From assembly GCA_019914995.1 (NCBI GenBank), contig CM034144.1:6045489-6109488 (forward strand): a DNA stretch of 64,000 nt, read 5' to 3'. Every line of letters starts with the position of its first letter. Positions within the stretch are counted from its first letter, which is position 1. A program made the translations under genes and the position numbers. This DNA is from Acanthochlamys bracteata (lineage: Eukaryota; Streptophyta; Magnoliopsida; Pandanales; Velloziaceae). Positions 13,101-24,643 of this stretch are shown here, in pieces. The notes below the pieces were generated by a model that saw only the letters and a program-made list of their open reading frames with translations, had not been told where the DNA came from and did not search any database.

Positions 13101-13571
13101 CTGAGCTTATCTAGATCATGGACTTCCATTGTTCATAATCTAGTAATTATTCAAGCTTTAAGCCAAGACTAACAACATCTGAATTATGTATGATCATGAT
13201 ATTAGTGGAAGATAAGAATCAAGAATCAACGTTCCAAAACACAAGAGCCTAAAAAGAACCAAACTATACAAAGATAATAATATACAAAGAGCTGCAAAGA
13301 CTTGAACTTTCTCTGAAATAAAATTGCGGCGAACAAGCAGAGAGCTCACAGCTAAGAGTAGAGATTCCTTAGCAGAGAGGCGTTCCATCTCTCTTGCGTA
13401 AGTAGCAGGTGCTCCTTGTAGTGTCTGCTGCTGCACCATCGCCCTCCATCTACCCCTCCACCGGTACACGGCAGATCTCCGGCGACCTTCCCCCTTAGCT
13501 GGTGGAGCGCAGTAGAGCTGCGGCGGTGGCGCTGCTGTTGTGCGTAGAGTTGCGAGAGCTGAAGACGCCAT
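10165..13571 (-). CDS. Plastid-lipid-associated protein / fibrillin (PAP13-like), seven exons
   Basis: A complete gene with exons 13350-13571, 12904-13025, 12648-12731, 12379-12475, 10971-11187, 10507-10559 and 10165-10266. All junctions are GT-AG and keep frame, giving 298 residues. Fibrillins are plastid lipid-binding proteins of plastoglobules and thylakoids with a lipocalin-like fold. The N-terminus (MASSALATLRTTAAPPPQ, Arg-rich, few acidic residues) looks like a chloroplast transit peptide. The PAP domain starts with AKESLLLAFKDAGGFEAF, continues LEGRWNFEWFGAGSPGLFA and ERFPSTFASLVGLDML, and ends with the typical fibrillin block FRRLFMISYLDEEILIVRDS. The product ends LPEYES. Intron 4 (11188-12378) carries a Tourist-like MITE. 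The start ATG is the first in the frame. Assignment to the PAP13 branch is from memory of length and neighbours; membership of the PAP/fibrillin family is firmer. Confidence 0.88.
11954..12164. mobile_element. Tourist-like MITE in fibrillin intron 4
   Basis: About 211 bp flanked by the trinucleotide TTA on both sides (11951-11953 and 12165-12167). Ends are imperfect inverted repeats: GGGGATGCTTGGGAG against the reverse complement of GGGAGTGCGTCC. A 3-bp TTA/TAA target duplication with GTTTGG-type ends is the mark of PIF/Harbinger (Tourist) MITEs. Confidence 0.6.
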
Positions 13572-14827
13572 TGAATTGAAACAGTTGAGAGAACAGAGAA
13601 AAAGTAGTAGCTCTATTAATTTTGTTTCGAAAATTCGTAAGCAGAAAAAAATTTATAATTTTCGTTTTTTATTTTGTTTCTTTTGTAGAAAACAGAAAGC
13701 AAGAAATAAAACTGCGATTTGTAGATTAAAGAAATTGTAAAACTTCCAAATTTTTGTGATAAAGAAAAAAGAAATTTTATTATTTCTTTGACAAGAGTTT
13801 TTATTTCTCTATTAATAAACAGTAATATAACTTTATAATAAAAACAATTAATTTAATAAACAAATATTTTTTACTTTAATTTATTTTTGGGTTGAATTTA
13901 TTTTTTTTTTTGAGAAGAAGCAAAAGGAGTGGTTGGGAGGTTCAAAGCGAGTGACTGTTTAGTTCATATCCAAAAACAGAAAAGAAATATGAAAAGTGTG
14001 TGGGGGTAGTTTTGTCCATGACTATTTTAGTGATAGATCATCATATGAGATGATGGGCTGAAGCCTATTTAAGATTCTAGTAATTACTATTGGGCTAAAG
14101 CCCATTTCTATTTAAAAAGTTTCACATAAAGGGATGCAACATAATAGTGAGGGAAAATCATTAGTTAGTTTCACAAAACTCACTTGTTTTCTGGCAGAAT
14201 TTGACTAGACTCACTTTTTCTTTGTATTTGAATTTACTTTAAGGCGGATGGAACTCACATGTAACTTACTTTCAACTAAAGGCATGTTTTATTTCACAAA
14301 AATGAGTTCCATAAAAAAATAAATTTAATAAAAAATATGTTTTGAGAAATAAGTTTCGTTCGCTTTGAAACAAATAGGAACAAAAGAAATGAGTTCTAGT
14401 CAAATTTTGGCAAGAAAAATAATTTTTGTGAAAATTAAACACGCACTAAGACACAAAAGTTGAACTCACTTCGTACTAATATTTTGAAAAACTTATTTTT
14501 TCGGAGCTCATGTTTGCAAAATTATTTCATGAAAAATAAACATGCTATCATACTTTCTCTAGTCGAAATATTATTTGCGAGATACATTTTATATTTATTA
14601 AAAAAAATTACTCTTACAAATATATTTTACGGTATCTCATTTTCTAAGAAATTGATTTTTAAAAACTCACTTTTACACAAATAAGTAGCCCTTCATATAA
14701 GTATGATAATTATACCTTCTTCAATAAATATAATACTTAAAATTGCAGTTATTTATATTTTAATCCCGTCCATCGCATATATTATTTTTCAATCTAAGTC
14801 CCTATATCAATGCACAAGTGTAACTAA

Positions 14828-15044
14828 GAAAGCGTTTAGAAGCGCTTTTAAAATAATTTTTTAAAATAAATAATATTTTTATTTTTTAAAAATAAGTTAT
14901 ATTCTTTTATTTAAAAAAATATTAAAAATAAAAAGATCTTTCTAAATAAAATTTTTTATATCTTTTAAAATTTTAAAAAATTTTTTAAAATATTTATAAA
15001 AAATTAAAATAAAGTTTTTGTCAAATGTTTTGCCAAACGAGCTC
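14828..15044. mobile_element. Tourist-like MITE
   Basis: 217 bp between two TAA trinucleotides (14825-14827 and 15045-15047). Left end GAAAGCGTTTAGAAGCGC; right end, reverse-complemented, GAGCTCGTTTGGC. The interior is the same AT-rich sequence (TAAAATTTTTTATATC-like core) found in the other copies in this window. Confidence 0.6.
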
Positions 15045-15472
15045 TAAATAGATATAAGCTAACCCAATTGTCATTGTTAACGGACCGCAACCGAAACATA
15101 CTGAATTTATATCTCTAAATGCGATAAGTTATTATATTTCATGGACAAAAATAGGACGGGGTGATAATATCGTCTTGAAAAGAATTTAAAATTATGTTCT
15201 TGGGATTGCTTAAGATTAACTAAAATAAGATATCGTTTTAATAAAAGTTCTTTTTAAGGTTTATTAGGAAACAAGCTTATTTTTTCAGCTTAAAAATATT
15301 GAATATGACAAATATGAAAATTCTATAGTGTATCATTCATTGATATTTTCTAGATTTTTATAAAAAATTTTCTAGAGTAGTATAACAGGTTTCTTGAGAA
15401 ACAAAAATTAAAATAGAGATGAAAAAATATTTGAAAAGCACTCCCAATAGATGGGATTGAACAAACCAATCA

Positions 15473-15700
15473 GGGGTGTTTGGCTTTGCTTTCCCCCAAC
15501 CCAACTTTTCAATTCTCCATTTCACGTTTTTCAATACATATTTTATAAATATATAAAAAATTTATTTAAAAATTTAGAAAGTGTAGAAAAATTCTACGGA
15601 GTGAGATTTTTTTATTGCATATTTTTATTATTTTTTTAGAAGTAAAAAAAATAGAGTTTGTTTTTCAAAAAGAACAAAAATATCCTTCATTTCACAAAAG
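15473..15700. mobile_element. MITE fragment, sister of the copy at 34.3 kb
   Basis: Begins GGGGTGTTTGGCTTTGCTTT and runs nearly identical for over 200 bp with 34293-34534, including the words CCCCCAACCCAACTTTT and AGTGTAGAAAAATTCTACG. The right terminus is not recognisable here, so the copy looks truncated. The close match suggests a relatively young family. Confidence 0.6.
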
Positions 15701-17680
15701 CTCCATTTCAATACCTCTACCAAAACTCCAAAAGAAACAATCAAATTGTCTAAGTTGGAAGTTCTTAGGTTATTAACTTGCAAAAGCAAACCAATTTGGC
15801 ATTAAAATTCTACAAAAGCTATAAGTTGCCAAGGATTCTTTACCAAACCATAGCTTCCAATTTCATCAATATGCCTAAGTTGGAACTAGAATAAATACCA
15901 TCAATATTCTGCTATACTAATGAGACATGCAAAAACCATTGCAAAATTTTTTCATAAAAATACTTTCAATATTATGTCAAAAGTTTTTAAAGATTATTAC
16001 TATCAAATAAATTAAATAAAATTTTTACCTAAACAAATGAATTAGAAAAATACTGAAACACATCCTAGCCTGAATTCAACTAGTTATGCAGTTGTGCCTA
16101 TAAATATCATATAATAATAAACTAAATAATAATAATAATAATAATAAGTTTTTATGACTTTTTTATTCTTTTTTGATAAATTTTGCCTTGATTTTTGAGT
16201 GATTCATCAAAAGATTGGTATTATCCACCAACTCCACTTCATCCACAAGAATGTTATTGAAGATGATAAAGTCCCAATTCCAACATTAGATTTTATGCAT
16301 AGAGGACCACATTAGAATTGATTCAAAGTTTTAGATTGAATGGCTGCCTACATATATACCCAACCAAACCAGTTTGTTTTGAACAAACACTTATTATTAA
16401 TTAAATGGCTTAAAGCCAAATATTTTGTTAACTGTCATATCCTGTGGATTGATTGCAACTCCTTACTATTAGGTCCCAACATTTTTATTAGATCATGTTT
16501 CAGTTTCAAGAAAATGAGTTTTCGCAAAAATAAAGCAAGTTTTAGTATCACGAAAGTGAATTTTGAAAAAATAGGCTTTGTAAATTGAAATTAAATAAGG
16601 AGTGAAGTTTATGAAATAAAATTCGAGTGATAATTAAAATATATAAAATATAATTTGCAAAAGAATATTGGTGGAAATAGATTTAAGTGTAAAAATATAA
16701 ATTAAGTTCCTAATAATAACTGAAATACGCGAAGTGATCTGATCTTAAATTCTTAGGATAAAAAGTGAAGTTACATAAAACTAAAACATGCTTTTAGGTA
16801 GCTTCTTATGAATAATACTTTGATCTTTTGTACGGAAGTGAATTTTTTGAAAATAAATTTATATATATTTAAATTCTATAAAATATAAATTATGAATAAT
16901 ATTATAAAAACTTTATTTATGAATAAAAAAATAAATTTTAAAAGAAATTTTAAACGTCCTATAACATTATTCACGATTTGATCAGAATAGAACGCATAAT
17001 ATCATTTTCCAAAAAATTAAATTTTGATCATATGTTATTGACTATAGTCGAATTGAATTAAAATTATTATAATTTTATTAATTTAAATGAGATACTTAAT
17101 GAGATGTTAAGGGTTGATTTTAAATATACTAAACTTTATTTTTTTTTTCTAGATTTTGAGTTCAATTATTTCACGTATTTCAATCGTCATTTCGAATTCT
17201 ATTTTTATTTTCACACCGAACTTTATTTTTATTAAAATTTAATTTAAATTTTACTTTAATTGTTTCAAATGTTATTCCGAATTTTACTTTTATTGAACTC
17301 TACTTTTTATCGAACTCTACTTTCACAAAATTAAGTTTCACGAAACTCACTTAGCTCACTTATGTTATTTGAAACACACCCTAAATAGAACTTATAATAT
17401 TTGTCATGATTTCTCCACTTGTGCGAGAGCAACTATTAGAGCGCTAGTGACATTCATAAAACTTTTTGGACCACAATGCAACTTTAACTAGTTCGGGGAT
17501 AGCATCAAAACAAATCAATGAACCTAACCAAGTTGCTGGAATTTGGAATCTTTATTACTTGTTGTAGTACGTAGATATTGAATATAGATGGACCAAAATT
17601 TTTTTTAAAATAAAATCTAACGATACTTACTGTAGAAATAACATAAATACTGCTCATGCAAACGCTGTTGCTTTCACTAA

Positions 17681-18240
17681 GGTGCGTCTCTGATTAATTA
17701 TGAAATAAAATTTTTTTGAAATAAAAAATATTTTAATTATTTTTAAAAAATAGTTTTATTTTTTTATTTTTTAAAAAAAATAATAATATGCATTATACTT
17801 TCAAAATTTTTAAATAAATTTTTAAATATTTATAAAATATATATTTTAAAATTTAAAATAAAAAATTAAAAAAATTTATTTAAAAAATGGAAAGCCAAAC
17901 GCACAAATAACGAGTGCGTTTGATAGAGTTTAAAAAAAAATTACTTATCAACTTTTTAATTTTATAATTTTAAATTAACTTTCCATAAAATAAAATAATT
18001 AAAATAAAAATCTCTTACTTTTAGAAAATATTTTTTAATAAACATTTTCAAATACACCTAAAGAATTATTTGAAAGTATTTAGAATAAAATTTAAATTTT
18101 TTGAGAATTAGTAAAAATTATAACATACAATTTATATATACTTTATAAAAAATTTAATATCTTTTAGATACTGTAAGATATTTACTAAAAACTTAAATAT
18201 AATAAAAAGTAGTATCAAAATTCCTGCCAAACGGTCGCTA
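17681..18240. mobile_element. Three Tourist-like MITEs placed end to end
   Basis: Read as 17681-17907, 17911-18058 and 18062-18240, each separated from the next, and bounded outside, by a single TAA (17678-17680, 17908-17910, 18059-18061, 18241-18243). Ends are of the GTTTGG/CCAAAC type: GGTGCGTCTCTGATT, GCCAAACGCAC, CGAGTGCGTTTGATAG, TTCAAATACACC, ATTTGAAAG and GCCAAACGGTCGC. In AT-rich DNA TAA is common, so the boundaries are likely rather than proven. Confidence 0.45.
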
Positions 18241-19076
18241 TAAAGAAAAAAACACACATCGATTTGTTCGCAAATTTTGATACAGGGGAGTTCTTTTAAC
18301 TACATATTTTATCTTTTTTTTAGTATCTTGTTTACACAAAAGAATTTTAGAATATTTTTAAAACTCTTTTAGAAAATATTATAAAAATTAGATGTTATAA
18401 AATTATATATACAAAATTTTAAATTTTTTAAATTGAAAACAAAGTTCGGTTTTTAAAAAATCTCATCAAAACATTTCTTTTCATCAAAAGCAATACCATA
18501 GTATCCATATATTTTTTGTGTTCAATAAGCAACATCCATGTGAATCCAATTCCAACCGGTACTCATGTACCATGTTTTCTATCATATCCGTAACATGCAT
18601 TATAAGATTGCGAATATGAAAATTATTAGTCCGTGTTTTCAAATAGAAAGTAGTTTTTCTAAAAATAGATAAAAAATAACATTTATTTTTTATATTTTAA
18701 AATTAAACATAAAGATAATAATTTAAATTTATATTTAAATATAAGACTTTTTCAAAATTTTAATTTTGATAAAAAAATTAAATTTTCAGACATTTGAAAT
18801 GCAAGCTAACGAACAAAGAAAAACACTTCCCATCGAGTCGTCTTCATCATCACAGAAATGCGATTGGCTATAAACGTGCTACATCATTTGATTACATCTA
18901 CTAAATTGTTCTCCAAGATCTTAGTTTTGGTTTCATTGCCCCCTTGTCTTCCATTCCCTACCAGTACTTGTTTATTCTTCCCTTTCGTTATTATTGTTGG
19001 ACAAGAAAACAGCACATACATGAATGAAAAGAACGACGAAGAGCACCAGTAGCATATCAGCAAATGGAACAACAAC

Positions 19077-20454
19077 TTAGAACTTGTTCTTGTACCAGAA
19101 AACTCCCTTGTTGCTGGCGACATCGTCCTTGTCAACGTAGATGCACTCTTTAGCTTCCCTCCACACCGCTCTCCAAACTGGTGTTCCGTCAAAATGATAG
19201 TACTCGCCCAGAATCGGCTTGATGGCGTTGGTTGCTTCCATTGCATGATAGTGAGGCATTGTGGAGAACAGGTGGTGGGCGACATGCGTATCGGTAATGT
19301 TATGGAAAACTGTGTTCAGAATTCCATAGTCACGATCAACGGTGGCTAAGGCGCCGCGGAGCCAATCCCACTCAGTAGAATCATAATGCGGCAAAGCTGG
19401 ATGAGTGTGCTGCAGATACGTGATCAGAACCAGAAATCCGTTAACGATCAACAAAGGTACACCGTAGATTTGTATCACGCAGAGGAGAGAGTAAGCTGCA
19501 GCAAGACGGTAGAGTGCATAGACAGCTGCAATGACTCCCACATCGGAGATAAAGATTTGGGCTCGCTCACGGTCACAGTAGATAGGAGAGTTTGGATCGT
19601 AGTGGCAAGCAAAGCGTGGGTAAGGTCTGCCAGAGACATTGAAAGCGAGATACAAAGGCCATCCGAACGTGAGAGTGAATGTCAATGTTAGAATACGGCC
19701 AGGAGGGTTGTTCAAGTACTTGGAGTACCACCCCAGCCCTGACTTCGTCTTGGGGACGAACACCTGCGAGCAAAAATCAAAATTACCCAAATCAAATAGC
19801 TCCATCGATCCAAACGATCTAACCAGAATCAAGAGCACATGAGTTCAAACTCAATAGTCACTTTCATCTAAAGCTAAAAACAACTTCCAGAAAAGCTATA
19901 TAATCTAATCTGATTCTTCTATAGAGATTTTAAAGTGTGGAGTTTTAAGAATTTCGACAACGGACCTCGTCGCGTTCAAGAGAGCCGGTGTTGGAGTGGT
20001 GTCGCCGGTGAGAGTACTTCCACGAGAAGTAAGGTACCAGTAACGCCGAATGCAGAGCAAGACCAACAACATCATTCAGAAATCCAGAATCGGAGAATGC
20101 CTGGTGCCCGCACTCATGAGCAATAACCCAAACACCAGTGAGAACACAACCCTGAGCAATCCAGTACGCTATCCATCCCGCTATCCTAACCGTTTGTAAA
20201 CGAACCAACGGCAGGATGTAAAGAGCGAAGCAGAGTAGGGCGGCGGAGATGGCGAGATCGGAGACAACGTAGGAGAATGACCGGAGAGCTGAGCGGCGGA
20301 AGCAGTGCGGAGGGATCGCTCGCTTGAGATCGCTTAGCGAGAACGGCGGCTTCTCCACCGGAACACGGCGGAGTGGGTCACCGGCGCCAGAACTTGATCG
20401 TTGGCTGACGTCAGCGTCCCGTTCTTTTGGTGTCATGCGTCCGCCGGCACCCAT
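19077..20454 (-). CDS. FAD2: FAD2-type membrane fatty acid desaturase with an intron in the coding region
   Basis: Exons 19966-20454 and 19077-19763 give 391 residues (usual FAD2 length about 383-387). FAD2 is the ER oleate delta-12 desaturase, or in divergent branches a hydroxylase, acetylenase or conjugase, acting on phosphatidylcholine-bound oleate with cytochrome b5 as electron donor. All eight iron-binding His are present: HECGH (113-117), HRRHH (149-153) and HVAHH (323-327). The block [18 protein letters not shown] and the aromatic C-terminus WYKNKF, an ER-retrieval type, are typical. Odd points: the first box reads HECGHQ instead of the usual HECGHH, the following stretch [11 protein letters not shown] is divergent, and a 202-bp GT-AG intron (19764-19965) falls exactly between GDE-type GSLERDE and VFVPKTKSG. 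Ala precedes the first box (IAHECGH), as in desaturases. Exact chemistry cannot be told from sequence alone. Confidence 0.93.
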
Positions 20455-20455
20455 C

Positions 20456-21542
20456 CTACAAGATTATTTATTCAAATAAAAACTCATAATCAGATCTTAC
20501 TTATAAATCTGCAAATGAAAATCATAATTCAGGCAATATTCATTGATTTGATTCCATTGCCATTTTAAAGATGTATAAATTCCTATTGAAATAAAAAAGA
20601 AAGTGAAAATAATTTTAACCTTGTAATACTTGAAAGTACAAAGCAAAAGAAATTGTTTTTGTTTTAAACAAATTACTTATGTGAAGAAGCACACAATTCG
20701 AAAGCATTGATTTGCAGACATGAATGAACTTAAATGAAGAGATTCAGAGAGGATACTGAGCAAACATGCAACCAAATGTGAGCATCATCGCACGTGATAT
20801 ACTCCGACAACAACAACAAACACAAGTTGCACGAATACATTTTGCTCCTAGAATCAATCACACAAATAAAATACAAAAATCACAAAAAAACAACAAATAA
20901 AAAGAAAATTTTTTTGATGTAAAGTTTCAACAATTTTACTGAAGATCTGGCGAAAAATTATGGGAATTTGTGATTTTTATATTTCTTTAAACGGGGAATC
21001 TTCCGTATAAACCTTTTCTTCAGCGGCTTTATTTTTCTGCAGAAAATGAAATTACAGCCGTCAAATAACAACAAAAGCTTCGGTCAATACGATCAGAAAT
21101 CCCGGGGAAAACAGAAAAATTGAAGACGGCGATATTCAAATGCACGAGAGAAAAATTAGCAACTCCTCAAAATATCTCCGGCTTCAGATGACAAAATTGC
21201 TTTAAAAATATAGAAAATTACATCAGATTAAAAAAAACATCAATCAGATTCAGTCACAATGCTTTAAGAACAACAGAAAAACAAAGGAAAATCACAGAAA
21301 CAGAAGAAAGCTTTCATACAATCCACATTGAATCGAAGAACCGCCGAAACCCAAACAGAACGAATGAATATCATTGACTCAAGACCCAACGAAATTTGCA
21401 CGGATCGAATCAACCTTCTCACAGATAAACGAAAACCAAACCTAAAACACTCCAGATCCAGTATTAACAGATCCATGAACCCACAAAGAAAATTTTCTAA
21501 ATCCATCAACATACAAAAGAGAGAAAAATCCTGACACCATAC
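20456..21542 (-). other. FAD2 leader intron (5' UTR)
   Basis: Minus strand: donor CAG|GTATGG at 21542 and acceptor TTGTAG|G just before the start codon (ends 20456), 1087 bp. A single large leader intron one base or so upstream of the ATG is the classic FAD2 gene structure and often boosts expression (family knowledge). The intron is AT-rich with no gene inside. Confidence 0.85.
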
Positions 21543-21766
21543 CTGAAAATCCTTGTAATCTTCGAGATAGAGATTTGAACAGAGTTTAATTAATAGAACA
21601 ATAACAAAAAATAACTAAAATCTTCTGAAAAAATCTCACAGTTTTTTATTCTTATTAAAAATTCTAAAGTAGGAAAAAAAAGAGAAGGAGAGAGAATCAA
21701 TCTCTCTGCGTTCTCTCTCTTTCCTTCTATTCACCCGATCGGGAAGAATTGGTGCGGTATTTAAGC
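21543..21766 (-). promoter_or_regulatory. FAD2 non-coding first exon and core promoter
   Basis: Upstream of the leader-intron donor on the minus strand is a pyrimidine-rich leader with CT-rich repeats (about 21680-21725). A TATA-like box, CTTAAATAC, lies at 21757-21765 (minus strand). Transcription probably starts a few tens of bases downstream of it, near 21730. Confidence 0.55.
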
Positions 21767-21949
21767 GCGCATTTCTCCACTTAGCAAATTCACGCTGTTT
21801 ATTCCAGTTCATCGAACACCAAACCCACCAATAAATTTATTACAACTGCTGACGAGGTAAACTTTAGCATTCGGATTTGGTTTTTTATTTACCCTCGACC
21901 CGTTTGCACGATTTACTATGCCATGGTTAATCACATGCACGGTTCTGAA

Positions 21950-22638
21950 ATTCTGAGAGCCTCATTGGCATTATATTTCAAAAAATTAATTTTTCAAAAT
22001 TTTATGTTTAGTAGTAAATTTTTAATTTTATAAAATTTATTTAAAATTAATATTGTAAAAATTTTTAAAATAGTAAACTTTTATTAGTAATTTTTATTAT
22101 GATTTTAAAATCAAAACTGAAATTTATATTTAAAAATATATAATATTTTTTTATTTTAAAAAATATTTTTCGTGAATCTTTATCGCTAACTTGCTGGAAA
22201 TCATTAGATTTTTAACAGTAACACTAAACACAGATTTATTGTTTATTTTATTTTCATACGTTAGCCATCTAAAATAATTATTCCACATTTTGAATCGAGT
22301 TTCGGGTTCTTAATCAGTCGACCCGTTTTGCACGTTTGCCAAACTTAATTTCTATTCACATGCAGGCGTCTGACCATGTTGCTGACGTGTCGCATAAAAT
22401 TTAGTTATAACTGACTCTATGAATCCTGAAAGCAGACAAAGACGGGAACCTGCATATAACCTCTCTTTACTGTTTTTCTTTTTGACGGCTGTGATTAAAG
22501 CCGTAAATATCTGGACACTAGCTACTTTATTGACACAATTACCCTTTCTTTTTTAACACTAGTGGTCAGTTTAGGAACTACATGGCGGGGGTAGGTATGA
22601 GGATATTAATGAAATGTAAATAGTTTTTTTTCTGTTAC
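21950..22638. other. Intergenic region upstream of FAD2
   Basis: AT-rich, no coding signal. A MITE-like AT-rich stretch occupies about 21960-22190. The remainder should include distal FAD2 promoter sequence. Confidence 0.4.
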
Positions 22639-23336
22639 GGCATGTTTGGATAAACTAAAATTTAGAACTTTTATTCAAAAGCGACTATTTATATATATTT
22701 TTGTAGAAAAAAATGGCTGGTGTTTTTTTATTGAAAAAACTATTTTTTATTAAATTCTGTTTGAATAAATTTTATTGTTTAAAATTTTTTTATAAAAAAA
22801 AATTAAAAATATGTTTGATTAAACTTGTGTTTATAAAAAAATAAAATATACAATAACTAAAATATCCTTAAATATATAATATACGATATATTATTAAATT
22901 TATATTATTTAATCTTTTAAAAAATAATTTTGTAACTTATTTTTAAAATATTTTTGTTTAATATTTTTTATAATAATATTTATAGATTTATTAATAAATA
23001 TATTAGTATTATTTTATTGGCGCATATCTAATACTTTTTAACAAATTAAAGAATACATTACCAATAAAGAGAAAATGCATCTAACATTAATACAACACCA
23101 ACCTTGCAAGTGCATTACCAACGCAAAATATATGCACGTTTCAAAATTAACACAACAATAAGTTAAATATTACATTACCAACATATACATATGCACTTTA
23201 TACGATGATTACAACAATGGACCTATCGGAAAGCCTAAAATCAGGAGTCGTCCTTGGAAACAGAAAGAAGCAAGCATCAGTTTATCCATTACAAGCTTCA
23301 TTTTTCAAATTGCTCCAGATGTTGAGCTAATCAGAA

Positions 23337-24643
23337 TCTGAATCATGCCTCCTGCTTTTCTTAGCAGATTTAACAGGCTTCCTTTTGGTGAGTTCCTTCC
23401 CAGAATCTCATTCTAACTGCCATTGAAGAATAATAGCAAGAAATAACGAATAACAATAAGATCAACAAAAATCTCATTCTACAGTTTAAAATGACTATCT
23501 CAGTAACTTGACATACAAGGTTTAATCTAATTGAAGAATAACAATAAGGTGTGGAGAACAAGAGCAATCAAATTGAAAGGATCTCATTCTACACGCTAAA
23601 ACAACTGCCTCAGCAATTAAAGATTTTAGATCTAACTTTAACTGAAATTCAAGAATACCAACCAAGTGAGAATCAACTACCAAACCACATCAATCTCATT
23701 CCACAAACTAGAAAAACTACCTCAGTACTAACATACTATGCGTTTAACTGAAATTCAAAGTATGACAATAAGGCAACAACAACAAGCAGTAAACAAACCA
23801 ACAGAAATCTAATTCAATAAGATAAACCAGCTACCTCAGCAATTTAACATACTAAGTTTCAACTTTATCTAAATTCAAACAATATTAACCAGGTAATAGT
23901 AATTCAAACAATATTAACTACCTCAGGAATTTAACATACTAAATTTAACTTCAACTAAGATCAAAGAATAGCAATCAGGTAATAGAAGAACATCAGTCTT
24001 ACTCTCAAACCAACCAACCACAAAAAAAAATCTCTAATTCTACAAGCTTGGCACTTTAAGAACTACAAGTTTAACTCAACTTAAATCTAACAAATACCAA
24101 TCAGGTACTAACAATGTCATCAACCTCACTCTTAATACCCTAACAACAGCTGAAGCAACAAGAATCTCTTCATCCTCATCTACAAGCTAAACCAACTACC
24201 TTAGCAGTTCAACATACTAGAAGTTTTAACTTAAAATAAAATCGAAGAATAACATTAGTACTAACAACAACATAACGTTTCAATCTCAATACCTAACAAC
24301 AGTAGAAGTGACAACAATCCCTCCCTCCTCAGTCTGCTCAGTGGCTTCAAGTTCTTTCCTTTTCTCTCCAACCATCTCCTCAATCTCAACATCTGTATAC
24401 CCCTAATCAGCTAAGGTTTCCCTGAGCACCAAAAGCTTCACCTCAATCTGTCTCCTCCGGTTATGATCTAGAATCTCCTTATCAGGTTTTCTAACCGAAT
24501 CAGAGATCGATAGCTTCGAATTAACATCAGCGATTGAAGAAGAAGGGTTTGATGACTGTTTTGGTTTGAGAAAAAATTTGTTTGTTTGAATGTAATCGTT
24601 TGTGCCGGAACCGCGCGGCATTTGCAGCGATTCCATTGTACAT
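23337..24643 (-). pseudogene. CWC21/SRRM2-like (cwf21 domain) splicing factor pseudogene
   Basis: Minus-strand remains of a plant CWC21-like protein, which in other eukaryotes contacts Prp8 in the spliceosome. The first exon shows [17 protein letters not shown], then [20 protein letters not shown] and, after a stop, GYTDVEIEEMVGEKRKELEA; this is the cwf21 helical hairpin. The expected MYNGIGLQ start is visible as ATGTACAATGGAATC at 24643 but two bases appear missing just after it, throwing the rest out of frame, and a TAG replaces the expected Gln codon before GYTD. The last part (about 23337-23420) encodes KKSRRHDSDSD followed by a stop, like the acidic tail of intact homologues. The middle, normally Lys/Glu-rich, is replaced by a long repetitive intron-like stretch. 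I judge it non-functional. Confidence 0.72.
23400..24290. repeat. Degenerate ~100-bp tandem repeat inside the CWC21-like pseudogene
   Basis: About six worn units of roughly 100 bp share the words ATCTCATTCTAC, ACTACCTCAGCAATT, AACATACTA, TTTAACT and GAAGAATA(A/C)CAAT in the same order. On the pseudogene's strand each unit begins with GTAGAATGAGAT, which matches the sequence at the acceptor of the last exon. Confidence 0.6.

Larger units (their letters stand above)
13572..18850. other. Gene-free AT-rich region rich in MITE-like repeats
   Basis: No gene found. Besides the MITEs listed separately, 16493-17390 looks like one worn element: its left end (ATCATGTTTCAGTTTCAAG) and right end (TTATTTGAAACACACCC) are loosely inverted and the interior repeats GTTTCACGAAACTCACTT-type words. 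A related segment lies near 14170-14460. Left of 14000 the DNA should hold the fibrillin promoter. A segment near 18630-18808 has similar loosely inverted ends. Confidence 0.45.

Noticed and set aside
13194-13349. Continuation of fibrillin exon 1 beyond the donor
   Set aside because: The open frame runs on by chance into intron 1; the GT donor at 13349 joins exactly in frame with exon 2.
19386-19691. Plus-strand open frame of 101 residues
   Set aside because: Antisense shadow of the FAD2 second exon; no independent features.
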